Of a stretch of 64,000 bases of DNA, positions 26,001 through 36,920 are shown in pieces. The stretch's first letter is position 1, and each line of letters opens with the position of its first letter. The stretch lies in NCBI GenBank assembly GCA_021186555.1, contig JAJKFL010000003.1, positions 43,420,408-43,484,407 of the forward strand, given 5' to 3'. The position numbers and the translations under genes were made by a program. The stretch comes from Reticulitermes speratus. Lineage: Eukaryota > Arthropoda > Insecta > Blattodea > Rhinotermitidae. The notes beneath the pieces were generated by a model. That model did no database searches and was not told the origin of the DNA. It saw nothing but the letters and a program-made list of their open reading frames with translations.

Positions 26001-26340
26001 CTTCAGTGTGCAGTTTTCTCATTTCTCCCATTGCTTCCTCTCATACATCGGGAATTTTTTTTGTCACCAGGCATATAAGTGATGATAAAAAGCTATGCCC
26101 TTTATTTACATGTTTTGTATGTGTAGAATGTTGCATTCTTTGAAATACCTGTCTTTAACAAGATTTTTTAAAGAGCGTGTTCATGTAGTGTCTATACACT
26201 CTTCAGGACAGTCTATAATTCTCCTGTCCATGTCTACAAGCCCCGAGTCTGTAATGTTTGGGATTGGCGAAACAGAGGAGGATGCTTGCAAGATGGCAGC
26301 GACAAACGCACTGGAGCACCTCAAACTCATGACTGCCTGA
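17042..26340 (+). CDS. r2d2: Double-stranded RNA-binding protein, R2D2-like (TARBP2/loquacious family)
   Basis: Partner protein that helps a Dicer load small-interfering RNA (family knowledge). Exons: 17042-17198, 19853-20155, 21634-21761 (or 21749), 22684-22842, 25629-25746, 26207-26340. All phases agree and give 332 (or 328) residues; Drosophila R2D2 is about 311. dsRBM1 is residues 9-75 ([10 protein letters not shown] to [16 protein letters not shown]). dsRBM2 is 108-175 ([12 protein letters not shown] to [14 protein letters not shown]). Both keep the KKxAK RNA-contact motif. A third, loquacious-like fold at about 289-330 ([20 protein letters not shown]) lacks those lysines, so a protein-binding role is likely. 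[12 protein letters not shown] in dsRBM1 differs from the very conserved loquacious sequence, which is why I favour R2D2; a third paralogue is possible. Exon 3 has a TAGCAG tandem acceptor (21631-21636). Introns are repeat-filled. Confidence 0.85.
18677..18846 (+). mobile_element. SINE family D fragment in intron 1
   Basis: Matches the reverse complement of the 50350-50636 SINE over its body and tail. Shared blocks include ATGAGTACCAGGA, GGCCGGTG, AGGGCTGACAACCTTACCA and the TAATGGGATTGCTTT end. The tRNA-like head is missing, so this is a 5'-truncated copy. Orientation is plus, the same as the host gene. Confidence 0.8.
19235..19545 (+). mobile_element. LINE C-terminal fragment in intron 1
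   Basis: A frame reading [20 protein letters not shown] matches the RWEDNIKMDLREVG motif near the C-terminus of many insect LINE ORF2 proteins. Weaker matches upstream ([18 protein letters not shown]) correspond to the IxSRRLRWAGHVARMG stretch. Stops and frameshifts make it a fossil. Confidence 0.6.
20510..20960 (-). mobile_element. Internally deleted mariner fossil in intron 2
   Basis: On the minus strand a frame contains [10 protein letters not shown] and [10 protein letters not shown], resembling the mariner LVLENRRITVRDIAEE helix-turn-helix region. About 180 bp later comes [18 protein letters not shown] and a stop, which matches the mariner C-terminal end. The catalytic middle is absent, so an internal deletion removed most of the transposase. 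Terminal repeats were not defined. Confidence 0.55.
21631..21636 (+). promoter_or_regulatory. NAGNAG tandem splice acceptor of R2D2-like exon 3
   Basis: The sequence TAGCAG offers two AG acceptors three bases apart. Use of the first adds one alanine (codon completed as GCA) before VARTKK in dsRBM2; use of the second omits it. Both keep frame. Tandem acceptors of this type are often both used in animals. Confidence 0.6.
23007..24334 (+). mobile_element. Tc1/mariner-superfamily element, 1,328 bp, with terminal inverted repeats
   Basis: Left end 23007-23040 and right end 24301-24334 are inverted repeats of about 34 bp with few mismatches (GGAAACGCACGTTTTTC against GGAAACGCATGTTTTTC). TA flanks both sides (23005-23006 and 24335-24336), the standard target duplication of this superfamily. 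The transposase gene fills the interior. The element interrupts a LINE fragment in intron 4 of the R2D2-like gene, in the same orientation as the host gene. Confidence 0.93.
23123..24259 (+). pseudogene. Mariner-like transposase with one nonsense codon
   Basis: From ATG 23123 ([19 protein letters not shown]) the N-terminus is a helix-turn-helix region of the DUF4817 type, including [17 protein letters not shown]. The DDE core follows: first Asp in [12 protein letters not shown], second in [11 protein letters not shown], third in [19 protein letters not shown]. Counting to the last Asp of SPDLSVCD gives 41 residues after the second Asp, the spacing reported for DD41D (rosa-type) elements. The only visible lesion is TAA at 23801-23803, between TVTSARYV and [10 protein letters not shown], where both sides continue in the same frame. 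Without it the protein would be about 378 residues, normal for the family. An ATG further upstream at 23066 in the same frame is less likely. Confidence 0.9.
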
Positions 26341-26880
26341 GATACTGAAAAGACTAATTCTTAAGGTGCTACTCATGTGGCTGACTTTGAAAAATAAATT
26401 ACATACATCAGTATAAGATGATTTCAGCTAATTTTGAATGAATTAGGTATTTTCATGAGTCATAAGTAAGTGTGCAATGTCTGTCCTTACCATTACTAGT
26501 CCCTTATGAACATTGATTATACTTAATGCAGGCTGAATTATTTTGTTTAAGGGATGCCTTTGTCTCTGTAAAGATGACTGAGATGGTAATTCATTTGATA
26601 CATAGAATATTCTAAAAGTATAACAAATGTTGGCAGATGCTATATGCCTAGATCAATTCACCTATTTTGTGTGTTTCCTTAACATTGTGAATGCACTGAG
26701 ACATATTTTGGGTTATTTTGTAACTATTGTTTCTAAGGTTTGCACTGTCCATAATAAAAACATTGGATTCTTTATGAAATCACGGATTTATTTATGTCTG
26801 GCAGTATAGTGTAAATTCACATTAACTAGCCAGCTAACTCTGTAGATTTGAGTCCTTGAGAAGCTCATAGTTCCTCAGCT
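26341..26880. other. 3' region of the R2D2-like gene
   Basis: Candidate polyadenylation signals AATAAA lie at 26393-26398, 53 bases after the stop codon, and at 26753-26758. No further coding sequence is seen. Confidence 0.55.
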
Positions 26881-27357
26881 TGTCAAGAAATTTCCATTTT
26901 ATGGAACCATATGTTTCATGATCATGTGCACAAGAGCCTGCCACTACTCCCTGTCCTGAGCCAGATGAATCCAGTCCACACCCTCCTGTCCTATTTCTTT
27001 TAAGATTCATTTTAGGATCTTTCCATCTATACCAGTGTTTCTAAAATGGTGTCTGTCCCTCACATTTACCTACCAAAACTCTAGGCATTTTTCTTCTCTC
27101 CTGTGTATGCCACATGTCCCACCCATCTCAACCTTGATTTCATTATCCTAATAATATTTGCAAGGAGTACAAACCACGAAATTCTGAATTATACAGTTTT
27201 CTGCTTCCTTCTGTTACATTCACAATCTTGGGTCCAAATTTTCTTCAGCACCCTCAGTCTGTGTTCTGCCCTCATTGTGAGAGGCCAAGTTTCACACCCC
27301 TACAAACAAAGGCAAAATTATAGTTTTGTACATTTTAATAATTTGTGCTTTACATAG
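26880..27357 (-). mobile_element. LINE ORF2 C-terminal fossil
   Basis: On the minus strand the order YKTIILPL, RRKFGPKIVNV, RKLYNSEFRGLYS and RWKDPKMNLKR corresponds to the insect LINE pattern YKTIILPVVLYG, RKIFGxKRDEV, RKLHNxELHxLYS and RWEDNIKMDLR. Frameshifts and stops are frequent. It lies between the two convergent genes. Confidence 0.7.
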
Positions 27358-28789
27358 GAGATGGAAAGACAGTGGAAGATAAACTGAATGGTAGCAAACA
27401 AATTCATATTCACTGTCATTCAAAAATGGTTTGTCATCTAAGAATCGTAGATATTTTCTCCATTAAATTCTCAAAACTATTTTATTTAAAACATATGGAG
27501 CAAGTAAGATCATTATAATTAACTTCTTGAGAAATTTGTTTTTGTTCTGAAAGGTGAACTATGAAACTTTTATAGCCTTAAGAATGATTGGATTTGTTCT
27601 CATATCTTTCATTTTCCAATGAATTACATACTTTACCCAGTACATGACACTCTGTCTTGAAACAACTTAAAATTCATGGAAAAACGACACTCCCTGTCCA
27701 GTTTTAATACTGAGTCATATTTTCTATGTCACTATTAACCCAATTTTAGGACCATGAAATTATGTATTTGTAAAACAAGCTCATCAGAGTTGTTCCTTCT
27801 TCTTTCATCATCCCAATTTTCATTTCATTATGCTGACAGAGCATGCTGCCTTCAGGTTCTTACAGTATTCAGCAAAGTTTGATACTACTCATATTAAACA
27901 AGAGCCAAGTTACACTACAGTATATGTATTCAGAAACTTGTGTGGTCATACTGCAATCTGTGTTCGCCACATGATCATCCATGCTTTAAGTTCAATAAAA
28001 CTGTACCACTTAACCTCGAACAGGTTTCTCTCAACTGTCCTGACCTCTCACGTGGTGATTTCATGCAAGACTTCTAAATGCTAATAATAAGATATATCGG
28101 GAATCGATATGGGCAGAATTTCCAAATTCACTTGGCTGATTCATTTTGTGGAACATTCCATTTGTGTTAATTCCTTGTATTTCTTTCATAAACTTTTTGA
28201 AGGCACACATTTTACTAAAAATTAACACACAGTACCAATATAGAATAATGCAGTTTCAAGTGTTTTTATTTCATAACGGTACTTTTCAGAGGGGGGGGGG
28301 GGTGCTGAGATATGAGACCTGAAATGGGAGAAAGTGTGTACATCAAGACAGTTACAGACATTAAAATCAATAAGGTAATTTTACCAGGTACAATATATAT
28401 CACTAATCACAACATATGAAATATCAAGTGATAAGCAATGCATCTATGTCCCAGTGATCAAGTTTCAGTGTAAGGCTATATTAATAACATGTAAAGGTAT
28501 AAAAATGTTAAAAGATCCCCTGTACCAAACACCAGCTGGGGAGGGGGGGGGCAGCATGGAAGTTAAGCTCTGCATTGTTCTCTGATGTTTGCAGTCTTAT
28601 GTGTGAAGATCTGATACATTTCATGTGATTTTAACCTTGGGGACAGTAAACTCTGCATCCATTGGATGTGAAGCTGGACATGCCCAAAGACTATATTAGA
28701 TACAGTACAAATGTTCAGTGAAAGGGAAATTTGCATTTGCTTTATTCCTGTCATTGTTGAACCAGTCAATGTTTAAAACACACACAACT
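27358..28789. other. Intergenic, with G tracts
   Basis: No gene recognised. A run of 12 G lies at 28291-28302 and one of 9 G at 28543-28551. On the minus strand AATAAA (plus-strand 28741-28746) lies 44 bases past the actin-like 6 stop and probably serves as its polyadenylation signal. Confidence 0.55.
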
Positions 28790-31700
28790 TCATGGACACT
28801 TCCTCTCCACCTGTCCTTTGCCCCCCTCTTCATATTCCTGACTTGATATCCACATCTGTTGGAAAGTCCCAATGGATGCCAAAATTGAGCCCCCAATCCA
28901 TGCACCAAACCGGCGTTCAGCACAACCATTGGCACTGATCAGCTTTAGACGCATACTGGATGGGATCCGCACAGACAGATCTCGGTTCAAACGCTCTGGA
29001 AATCCCTGCACAATAATATTACCAATGTCAAGCTGTTCAGCAGAGTGATTGTAATCCAACTGGAAACATGTAGGACAGTAGTAAGAAGAAATAAAAATCT
29101 AAAAAAGGAGAAACTGAGTAACAGCGTTACCGATATTAAGATATGCTCCAGAAAGAGGACATTATAATAACCAGATATATGAAAGACTACTGCAGTTCCT
29201 CTTGTTATCTTGACTTTTGTACTTGTCTGTATTATAGGTGACCAAAATTGTTTACTTTGAACTGTTTATCTGCAGTGTTAATGTGTTGATATTTAGAGCC
29301 AGGACCACCATTTCAAAGAATAAATGGATTACTAAAATACTTATCATAATATGGGTCCATAAACATTTATCTATCTGAATATTGACAGTTGTCAACAGAC
29401 AACACTAGAAAGAGCCTTGCTATTCTTGCAGACAGTGAAATACAGTTGTTTCAAGATGGTAGAATACCTAGTACCTTATTTAACACATGTATCACATAAA
29501 AATAAACACTGCCAAGATTACATACATACATATCCAGGGTACAACAGTGAAAAAATTAAACATTCAAGTGAAAATCCTCAAATTAATCACATTATATATA
29601 AAGACTCAGTTTGTACCTCACAGAGGGAACAGAGTGTTTCCATCATAAAGACTAATCACTGTTGACTGTAAAAATCGCAGGGAACTTATTAACAGGAGCT
29701 ATTTAAAGTTAAACCTGGTGGTACGTATAGTTACCACTAATCTTTCAATGGTTAACTGAGCTATGTGTTAAAAGCAAAGTCCTACCTGCAGGAAAGAATT
29801 ACCACCAGTCACCACAACACTGCCATACAGTGCAGGCCGAACATCCACATCACACATGCCCACACTGGTCGTCACAATGTGACCTACTCCAAGCATAGTG
29901 TTGCCCACCAGTCCACCTCGCATCTGAACCACACTGGGATCAAAGAGTGCCTCAGGGATACGGAAACGCTCGCTGCCAAAGTCCTACACAACATTGCAAA
30001 TTACAAAATTAAATATTTTAACAAAAGGAAGCTTAGTGAGGCAGGAATACAAACAATTCTGCCAAAGACCAATACAGACATATGTGACCAGCATACATTA
30101 ATAGAAAGCAAATGCGAAGAACTTCGCATGATCATATTGGTAAAGGCACATACGTAATGTATGGACTGAGGGACATAAAGCACTGTTTTTCAGCCTTCAG
30201 TGTTTTTGGGTAAAATGAGTGAATAAGCTTTACAAAAGTACAGTTTCATCAACCATCACAGATCTTCTGAGTGAATGGATTCTGATGATGATTCATATTA
30301 AGAAGTTGTATGTAAATTATACATATGATGATGTGTTCCGTCAAAATTAGCTCTGATAACTTTCTATTGGAAATTGGCATCTTTAAAGAAATAAAATGAA
30401 ATATAGGCTAAAAATAGGCCCACAAATTTAAGTAAGTACATGGCAGCAGATCTCAAAGATTCAATAATGCACTGCAAATACTGATGTCCTGCAGGGTTTC
30501 TACATGTTATGCATTGATTCCCATTGTTTTCAAGATTGGATTTCAGCTGAAGCAGTATTTATGTTCATATATATTTTCCCATATTCATATTTCAGAGAAA
30601 AATTGTACCCTTTGTTAATGTAAACTTTTTATGAGTATTTTTCATAAGCCAACATGAATGAAGAAAATGGATAATCTGCAAATTTATATTTAAATATGTG
30701 AAACATGCTTATCTGTCACATGCTGTGAACTTTCCTTAGTCAGGTGGAGCTCAGTCACAGCCCGTGCAGGCAACTCTCATTATCCACATCTTTATTTCAG
30801 CCTTCCACCTTTATACCTGCACCACCTGAGTCATATTATAGTGATGACCCACCTGCCCAATAACTCCTCGTCATTGTCAAAGAGATCTAGCCCCGTTCAT
30901 AGTTAAGATTTATGAATTTTTAAATTATATACTGTAATGTGTTTATTTTCTTTGTGTTCTGCATAATTATTTGTGTCTCAATATTAAAGTTGTAGTGCTG
31001 TTTAATTTGATCCTGAATGATCAAAATCTTGCACATTTTATATAACATACTGTATAAGTCACCTATATACAATGCAGAAGTGAGTATTATCAGGTTCTTA
31101 CTTGGTGGTAGCCATTCGGGAACTCATAGTGCACGGTGGGTATGGAAGAAACAGTCTTTTCATCGTAGGGGGTCTCTGACACCTGCAGCACACTGGCCTG
31201 GAAGTCCTGCACAACTTTCTTGGTCATGTAATTGTGCCATGATGTCGTAACTTCTGGCACACGTTTCTTAACCCACCGAGCTTTCTCTCGTTCTTTCACC
31301 ACCTCCTTACTGCCAATCAGGTATGATGGCACCACCTCAATATCATTCTCCTGCAAAAATCTTTCTGTTCTAAAAGTGTAGGAGGACCACATATGTTTAG
31401 GGGAATGGTTGATTCATTCTTAGGTTAGAATTATGATAAATTCAGTCAAAACACAACAATTTATTCTATTATTTGCAACTAAATGTTTTGGCCTAAAAGG
31501 CCTTCATCAAGTTGAACACAAGAATAAAAGAATATATACAGAGTTTATATGTGACATCTCAAAAACCTCACAATTTATATTGTTATGTGGGTATGCACAA
31601 CATGGGAAGAACAGCCTTGGGAATAGAATTTGTATAACTGTGTTTATAGTTTTAAAAACACTGGGTCAAGAATATATCAATATAAAAATACATAATAATG

Positions 31701-33136
31701 TTAAAAGGTAGAATCAGTAGAAGTGTAGGTAATCCTTCAGAAGACAGCCTGTATAAGTTTAGAGTGGTCTCGTGTAACTGAACATGGAATTTTCTTGAAA
31801 ATAGGGTTTTTAAGTGGGACGTTCTTGTTTTGATATTCTGGAAGACGTGTATCAGAGATAAATATTTCACAGCTTTTCACTATTATTTAGAAAGTGATTC
31901 CCTCTCACTATTGATTCACTTGGTTTTATATATTTACAAAATTATTATTGCAAGACACACTTGTATAACAAGTTCAAGAGAGTACGGCATATCTTATCCT
32001 GTCAGGGTCTGAAGGTCTACTGATTCTTAGGTTATTTATTGAAGCTCTTTCAAACTCTGCTGCCCAGGGTGGTAGCAGTACTCCCCCCACCCTAGTTATG
32101 CCCCTGCATAAAGAGTATCTTTTATCCCTGACCAGAGCATAGCAGCTTTATCACACAGAAAGTCTGCATTCACCACACTCATGTCAGTGATAAAAGATTG
32201 TGTGTGTGTGTATACATATGCCTGTATGATGATCCACCCACTTGTTGAAGTGTATCCTGACACAGAAAGATTACTGATGACAGCAGACCTAACATATCGA
32301 CTAGTTTCCGTGCTAGTGGATACAATTTGCACATCTCAGTTATACTGACAACTACATGTTATGGCTTATATTCCCATAATGTAACCACGAATGTGCACAA
32401 ATGTAGGACAAAAACTGCCCTGTTAAAACGTGCACAGGATCACTACTGTTATCTGTGTTTAATAAGTTACCTGCAAGTAATTTTTGCACTGCATGCTAAT
32501 GTAGTCCCCTCCAAGCGGTGACTTAACAATAGCTTGTGTCAAAACAAATCCATCTTGAACCGGTACTGCAGATGTATGTGTAGCACCACTGTCCACTACA
32601 ATACCAGTAGCACGACCATTTGCGAAAGCAGCAAGAACGGCATTTTTGACGAGGAAAAAGGCAGGGACATTATACTTTTCAAACATGAGTTCAGTAAGCC
32701 TTTCTCGTTTGTTTCGTACATTCCATGGTGCTTCGGACATAAGGACAGGATGGAACTCCGACTCGGACTGAATGCATTTGGCATATGTGTAATCCAGTAC
32801 TTTTTCAAACAAATCCCAATCTTCAATCATGCCATCCTTCATGTAATTTGAAACTTCCATGCCTTTTCGTGCTACGTGTAGGAAGTTTGTGTCAATATGA
32901 TATTTAGTGTCTGACATAGATGATATATTGGAAGGATCAGTTTTCTTCTCATCAACTTCCATTCCATCCGTCTTCAGTGTTGCTGTTGAATTTCCATCTT
33001 CAACGACCCCTACCACAGCCGGGATCTCCGCCTTCGGCGTATCTTCTTGAGCATAACCTACCCTCAGTGAATAATGCCCGATATCGAACACAAGAGCCCC
33101 GATCTCATCACCCCCATAAAGCATACCAGCACTCAT
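28790..33136 (-). CDS. Bap55: Actin-like protein 6 (BAP55 / BAF53), chromatin-remodelling subunit
   Basis: Nuclear actin-related protein of SWI/SNF (Brahma) and INO80/NuA4-type complexes. Exons on the minus strand: 33136-32471, 31350-31102, 29983-29786, 29005-28790. Each boundary has a GT donor and AG acceptor, and every intron is phase 0. The product is 442 residues; human ACTL6A is 429. Diagnostic stretches are [14 protein letters not shown] (7-20), [28 protein letters not shown] (about 182-188), [46 protein letters not shown] and the C-terminal VERKCP. Residues 46-76 form an acidic, Ser/Thr-rich variable insert where the orthologues also differ. The gene converges on the R2D2-like gene. 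No defect is seen, so it should be functional. Confidence 0.96.
31484..31512 (-). ncRNA. Degenerate hammerhead-like hairpin in an actin-like 6 intron
   Basis: On the minus strand TTGATGA (31510-31504) is followed by one A, a GGCC/GGCC stem with loop TTTTA, and AAAAC. The order is that of the other hammerhead-like motifs, but C3 and the G of GAAA are mutated and the palindrome after it is lost. It lies in intron 1 on the transcribed strand. Confidence 0.3.
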
Positions 33137-34270
33137 AGTGAGAACTTATAAATAAATTACGGACAACAAATATTTACTATAAGAATTGTTTCTGTCACTA
33201 TTTATACTAGTGAAAGCAATAACGATTCTCAACGCATACACACACACAAACCGGACTTTTTATATTTTCGTTATTCGATGATTGCCAATATGTCGTTACC
33301 AACACAGTTCACTATATTAAACATCCTATTCAATACTAAAAAAGTAGTTAATCCAGTTTGAACAAGTAATAAGAACATTAATGTTGAAAATAACGGAGCG
33401 TGTTTAATTTGGCGCACGAAAGGGAATGTAAACATGATTTAATGTCTGTTTTATAATGTCAATATATGTTTTCATTGTTGGTCACATTGAAACACGTTTC
33501 GATTACGACCTCTCGCCAAAGAATAAAGAATCTCACGAAGAGTATCATATAACCACTGAGTGTAGATTCCACGTTAATCCATGGTAGACGCAGACAAACT
33601 ATGCTCACTGTGCTATTCAAGCCGACGTGACGAGCAATGGCTGTAAAACATTATAACAGAGCTAGATGATCTGTGTACCAAAGCATGCCATTTACCAGTT
33701 CGGTGACCACATTCGTACCGCATGATGGCGCAGTAATCGTGGGGACAAACAGTGCTGGTGTGGCTATTGCTCCAAGTGTGAAGCGTGAATTGAGTCTATT
33801 GGTAGACGCGCGGGTTTTGATGTGTGGGTGTATGCATGCACGTGTGTGTAAGCTTAGTAATAGTAATATTCAGTTCATTTACGAAAATCCTTGACCATGG
33901 CAAGAAAGTCACGTACATAAATCTGGATGAAAGTGTTACGGCTTCTGCTGATTGCTTGTCAGCAGAAAAAATCTAGCCTGTTAATAATGATGGTGTGTGT
34001 TGACTGAAGCTTAGCATCTGTTTAACTAACCAGTAGGCCTAGCCAGGAGGAGCAGGCAACTAAATTTGCTTGCAAAGCCGTTCTTAAGAATGGAGTGATT
34101 AAAGACCAAGTTGCACTACGTAACATGTCATTTTATTTATTTATTGTTATCGCCATCGTCATTATTATTAATAAATGTTGATGGGTTTATAGAATCAAAA
34201 CCAATCGACACCAGTCTTGTTACATGTATTGAGTTTCTTACTCCTCCGGTTTATTCTCAGTGTCAAAGGG
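33137..34270. promoter_or_regulatory. Upstream region of the actin-like 6 gene
   Basis: This stretch must contain the promoter and 5' untranslated sequence of the minus-strand gene. I see no unambiguous core promoter element. CGCACGAAAG and neighbouring CpG-containing stretches near 33,400-33,800 are the most promoter-like part. Confidence 0.3.
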
Positions 34271-34990
34271 TACCCTTTATTTTGATTTCAGTAAGCTTAT
34301 GACTTTGTTCCGCATGCATGGCTCCATTGCAAATTTAATTATTATGCACTATCTGCTGGTTACCTGAATTGGTTGCGTAGTTACTTGGCTAACATTATAT
34401 CACATGTCAGTTCTTGTGGAGGTCTTTCGTGGCCTTATGCGATGCCATGTGGTGTGCCACAAGGATCAGTTCCGAGACCACTCAGTTTCAACATTTTCAT
34501 TAATACCCTGGACCTGTATAATGCAGTCAGATTTTCGAATTATCTTCTTTTGGCTGGTAACATTTATTTTTCGAGAAATAAAGGCTCCTCCTGATAGTCC
34601 GTTATTTCAGCCTGATATAAATTCGGTTCTTTGCTTGGTGTGCAGCAAACTTAATGCAGCTCAACATTAATGAAACCAGAGTTATTTCATTCTAAAGAAA
34701 AAACTAACTTGTTCAGTGTTGAGTACAAACTGTGTCAATCTTGTAGTATACGCACTGACTTTATTAAAGATCGGGGAGGACTTACTGATTCCAAACTTGT
34801 TTTTTCATTATTATTTTGATCATGTATTTTTTCGAGGCAAATAGGTTATTGGGTTTAATTCGGTTTGTAACGTTGTCGTTTTCTGCTCTGGACAGACTCC
34901 TGATGCTGATGTAGGGCTACTTCAGAGTGCATCGACGCTAGCGACTTTGGATGCTAAAAGCGTTCCTTAATATCTTCACCTCTTATTCTT
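34270..34990 (+). pseudogene. LINE reverse transcriptase fossil (jockey/CR1-like)
   Basis: Contains SYLANIISHVSS, then GVPQGSVPRPLSFNIFINTL, the reverse transcriptase GVPQGS motif and its following helix. FSNYLLLAGNIYFSRNKGS stands where intact copies have NYLLFADDIKIF; the catalytic Asp-Asp pair is lost. Further matches continue in other frames: INSVLCLVCSKLNAAQH, EYKLCQSCSIRTDFIKD, TDSKLVFS. Stops and frame changes show a long-dead copy. Confidence 0.8.
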
Positions 34991-35229
34991 TGTTATGGGA
35001 AGCTTAATTATTCGTACTCAGCCAATATGCTGGCCGTCTCAGGGCTGGACAATTGGCACAGTAGCAGCAATCATTAGTCCCAAGCGAAGCGAGTTAAGTA
35101 AAATGCCCTGTGATAAATCGAATTCTGTTCGTCTACCCTGTCATGAGTCTCCTTACTCCAAACATGCGTACGTTGAGAGTTTAATTGCAAAACATAACTC
35201 GGTTCTGATTTTAATTTAAAATTGGTTGA

Positions 35230-35418
35230 GATCTTCTCTCTTTTGGGATGTTACGCAGCATAAATTTGTAGTTATTTACCGACGTTTCGGGTAAACATAT
35301 TGGTCCCATCTTGAAGAGTCAACCAGACCCTTCAAGATGAGAGACCGACAGGTTGTCCCGAAACGTCGGTACCTAACTACCAATCCACACTGCTTAACAT
35401 TCCAGAAGAGCGACGATG
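35230..35418. repeat. Fold-back repeat with GAAACGTC boxes in both arms
   Basis: The arms 35230-35320 and 35326-35418 are imperfect inverted repeats. Each arm contains CCCGAAACGTCGGTA: on the minus strand at 35292-35278 and on the plus strand at 35357-35371. CAAGATG lies about 25 bases before it in each arm. GAAACGTC followed by GG resembles the GAAAC...GUC cleavage end of a dimer-type hammerhead, and CAAGATG may be an eroded CTGAAGATG core. The arms end near CCAGAAGAG on the right. Confidence 0.55.
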
Positions 35419-36438
35419 TTATTTACAACGCGGCGGAAGCCTGAAATCACGCTTATTTTTTATTTATTAAATAAACTTTCAGGTGTTCATCGTATTATTA
35501 ATGAATAAAAAGTCAGAAATAATGTGCTAAATGATGGGCTACTCTCTTGCAGTTGGCCTGGACGGGCTAAGAAAAATCAAGAAAACCTCAGAATGCACTG
35601 GGCAGTGGCCTAGACTTCAAGACGTGAGCTGCGAAATGTGAAACAGACTTTCTAACAACGGTATGTCTCCGTTTGCATACGAACATTTCCAATACCAGAA
35701 TGCATGTCAGCACTTGAGATTTGTTGTATGATAAGAAGTTATTGTGACACACATGTACCGAGATGCTTATTATCAGGTGTTTTTTTTAACTACTATGTCA
35801 CAAGAATTAGTATCATAGCATTATATCGTTTTGTTACAAGGAAAACATTGGGTGATAAATTCAGGAAGCGAGATGTCATTCACAGCAGATAAAGCCAGAG
35901 CAGGGCGTGTCGGTCTGCAGGACCGCGAGTGTGGGACACAATCACGGACATGTGTATTCCATATTGCAGCATTGTACATTCTTTACATCTGAGACTGACA
36001 CTGAATGATTAATCCGTGGGTTACCTAACTACGCTTTCTTCATTCACATAGGTTATATTTCTTTTGTTTTTCCACATGTATTTGTTGAGTTAAATAGCAC
36101 AGAAACCTGAGTCTATGAACGCCGTTTTTTTTGCAGTACGCAGAAATATTATTTATATTGTTTAATAACCAACCGGTCAATCTACCCACTCTATTTACCA
36201 ATACTGATACATTTCAACAAGTCTTCTAATTTATGTTCAAGGACTTTGAATTGTAAGATTATTGTGAATTCTGAATAACTAAGAAACTGTATAGAGTAAA
36301 GTGGTCCTGGCCTATTTTAGGTATTATCCCGGTATTTGTCGGAAAGGACTGAGGAAACCACAGATTAACGTCATTTAGGGGATCGCCGTCTACAGAATGT
36401 GCAAAAGGTGTGCACCGGTGTGCTCGGAACATTGGCGT
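35419..36438. other. Intergenic, nothing recognised
   Basis: No supported gene or repeat boundary. A CpG-containing patch at 35895-35935 was inspected and gives no coding match. Confidence 0.5.
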
Positions 36439-36741
36439 TGGTAAAGGTAAAGGTAAAGGTAAAGGTAAAGTTTACCCTAGAACAGGCCATGAAGGCCCAG
36501 AGGGGGAGTAGCAGTATAGCTCTACTCTTTCTTTAATCTCGGCTCTAAATGGAGGTGGGTGGTCAACGCCACGCCCCGGCCGCTTTATCCCCGGGGAATG
36601 ACCCGGTACCAATTGTACAGGAGGCTGGGTAGGCCCCAGGGCCGGTCTGGACGGGTACTGAAAATCTCGCTTCCACCGGGATTCGATCCCCGGACCGTCC
36701 AGCTCGTAGCGAGTCGTTATACCGACTACGCTATCCCGGCC
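36439..36741 (-). mobile_element. tRNA-derived SINE, family B (copy 2)
   Basis: Same family as 11899-12187. On the minus strand the tRNA-like head starts near 36741 (GGGATAGCGTAGTCGG, then GGGGATCGAATCCC), the GC-rich body follows, and the end is a clean (CTTTAC)n array seen on the plus strand as five GGTAAA units at 36441-36470. The internal open frame is a repeat shadow that translates as a well-known artefactual insect peptide. Confidence 0.88.
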
Positions 36742-36920
36742 CACACATTGGCGTTGATGTCCATTTTTTGTTGCAAAACATATGTCACAGCATAATCATA
36801 AAATAACTCATAAGCCTGCCTGTATTTCAGTAAACATACGTATTGGGAATGTCTCAAATAAACATATAAGTTGCATATCTTGATACGTGTGCAGTAAGTT
36901 ATATCTTATATCACGTACGA

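Noticed and set aside
34995..35219. Open frame downstream of the LINE fossil as part of the same RT
   Set aside because: It does not show the expected RT C-terminal motifs.
36472..36744. 90-codon minus-strand frame
   Set aside because: It lies wholly within a SINE and repeats as a translation of that family.
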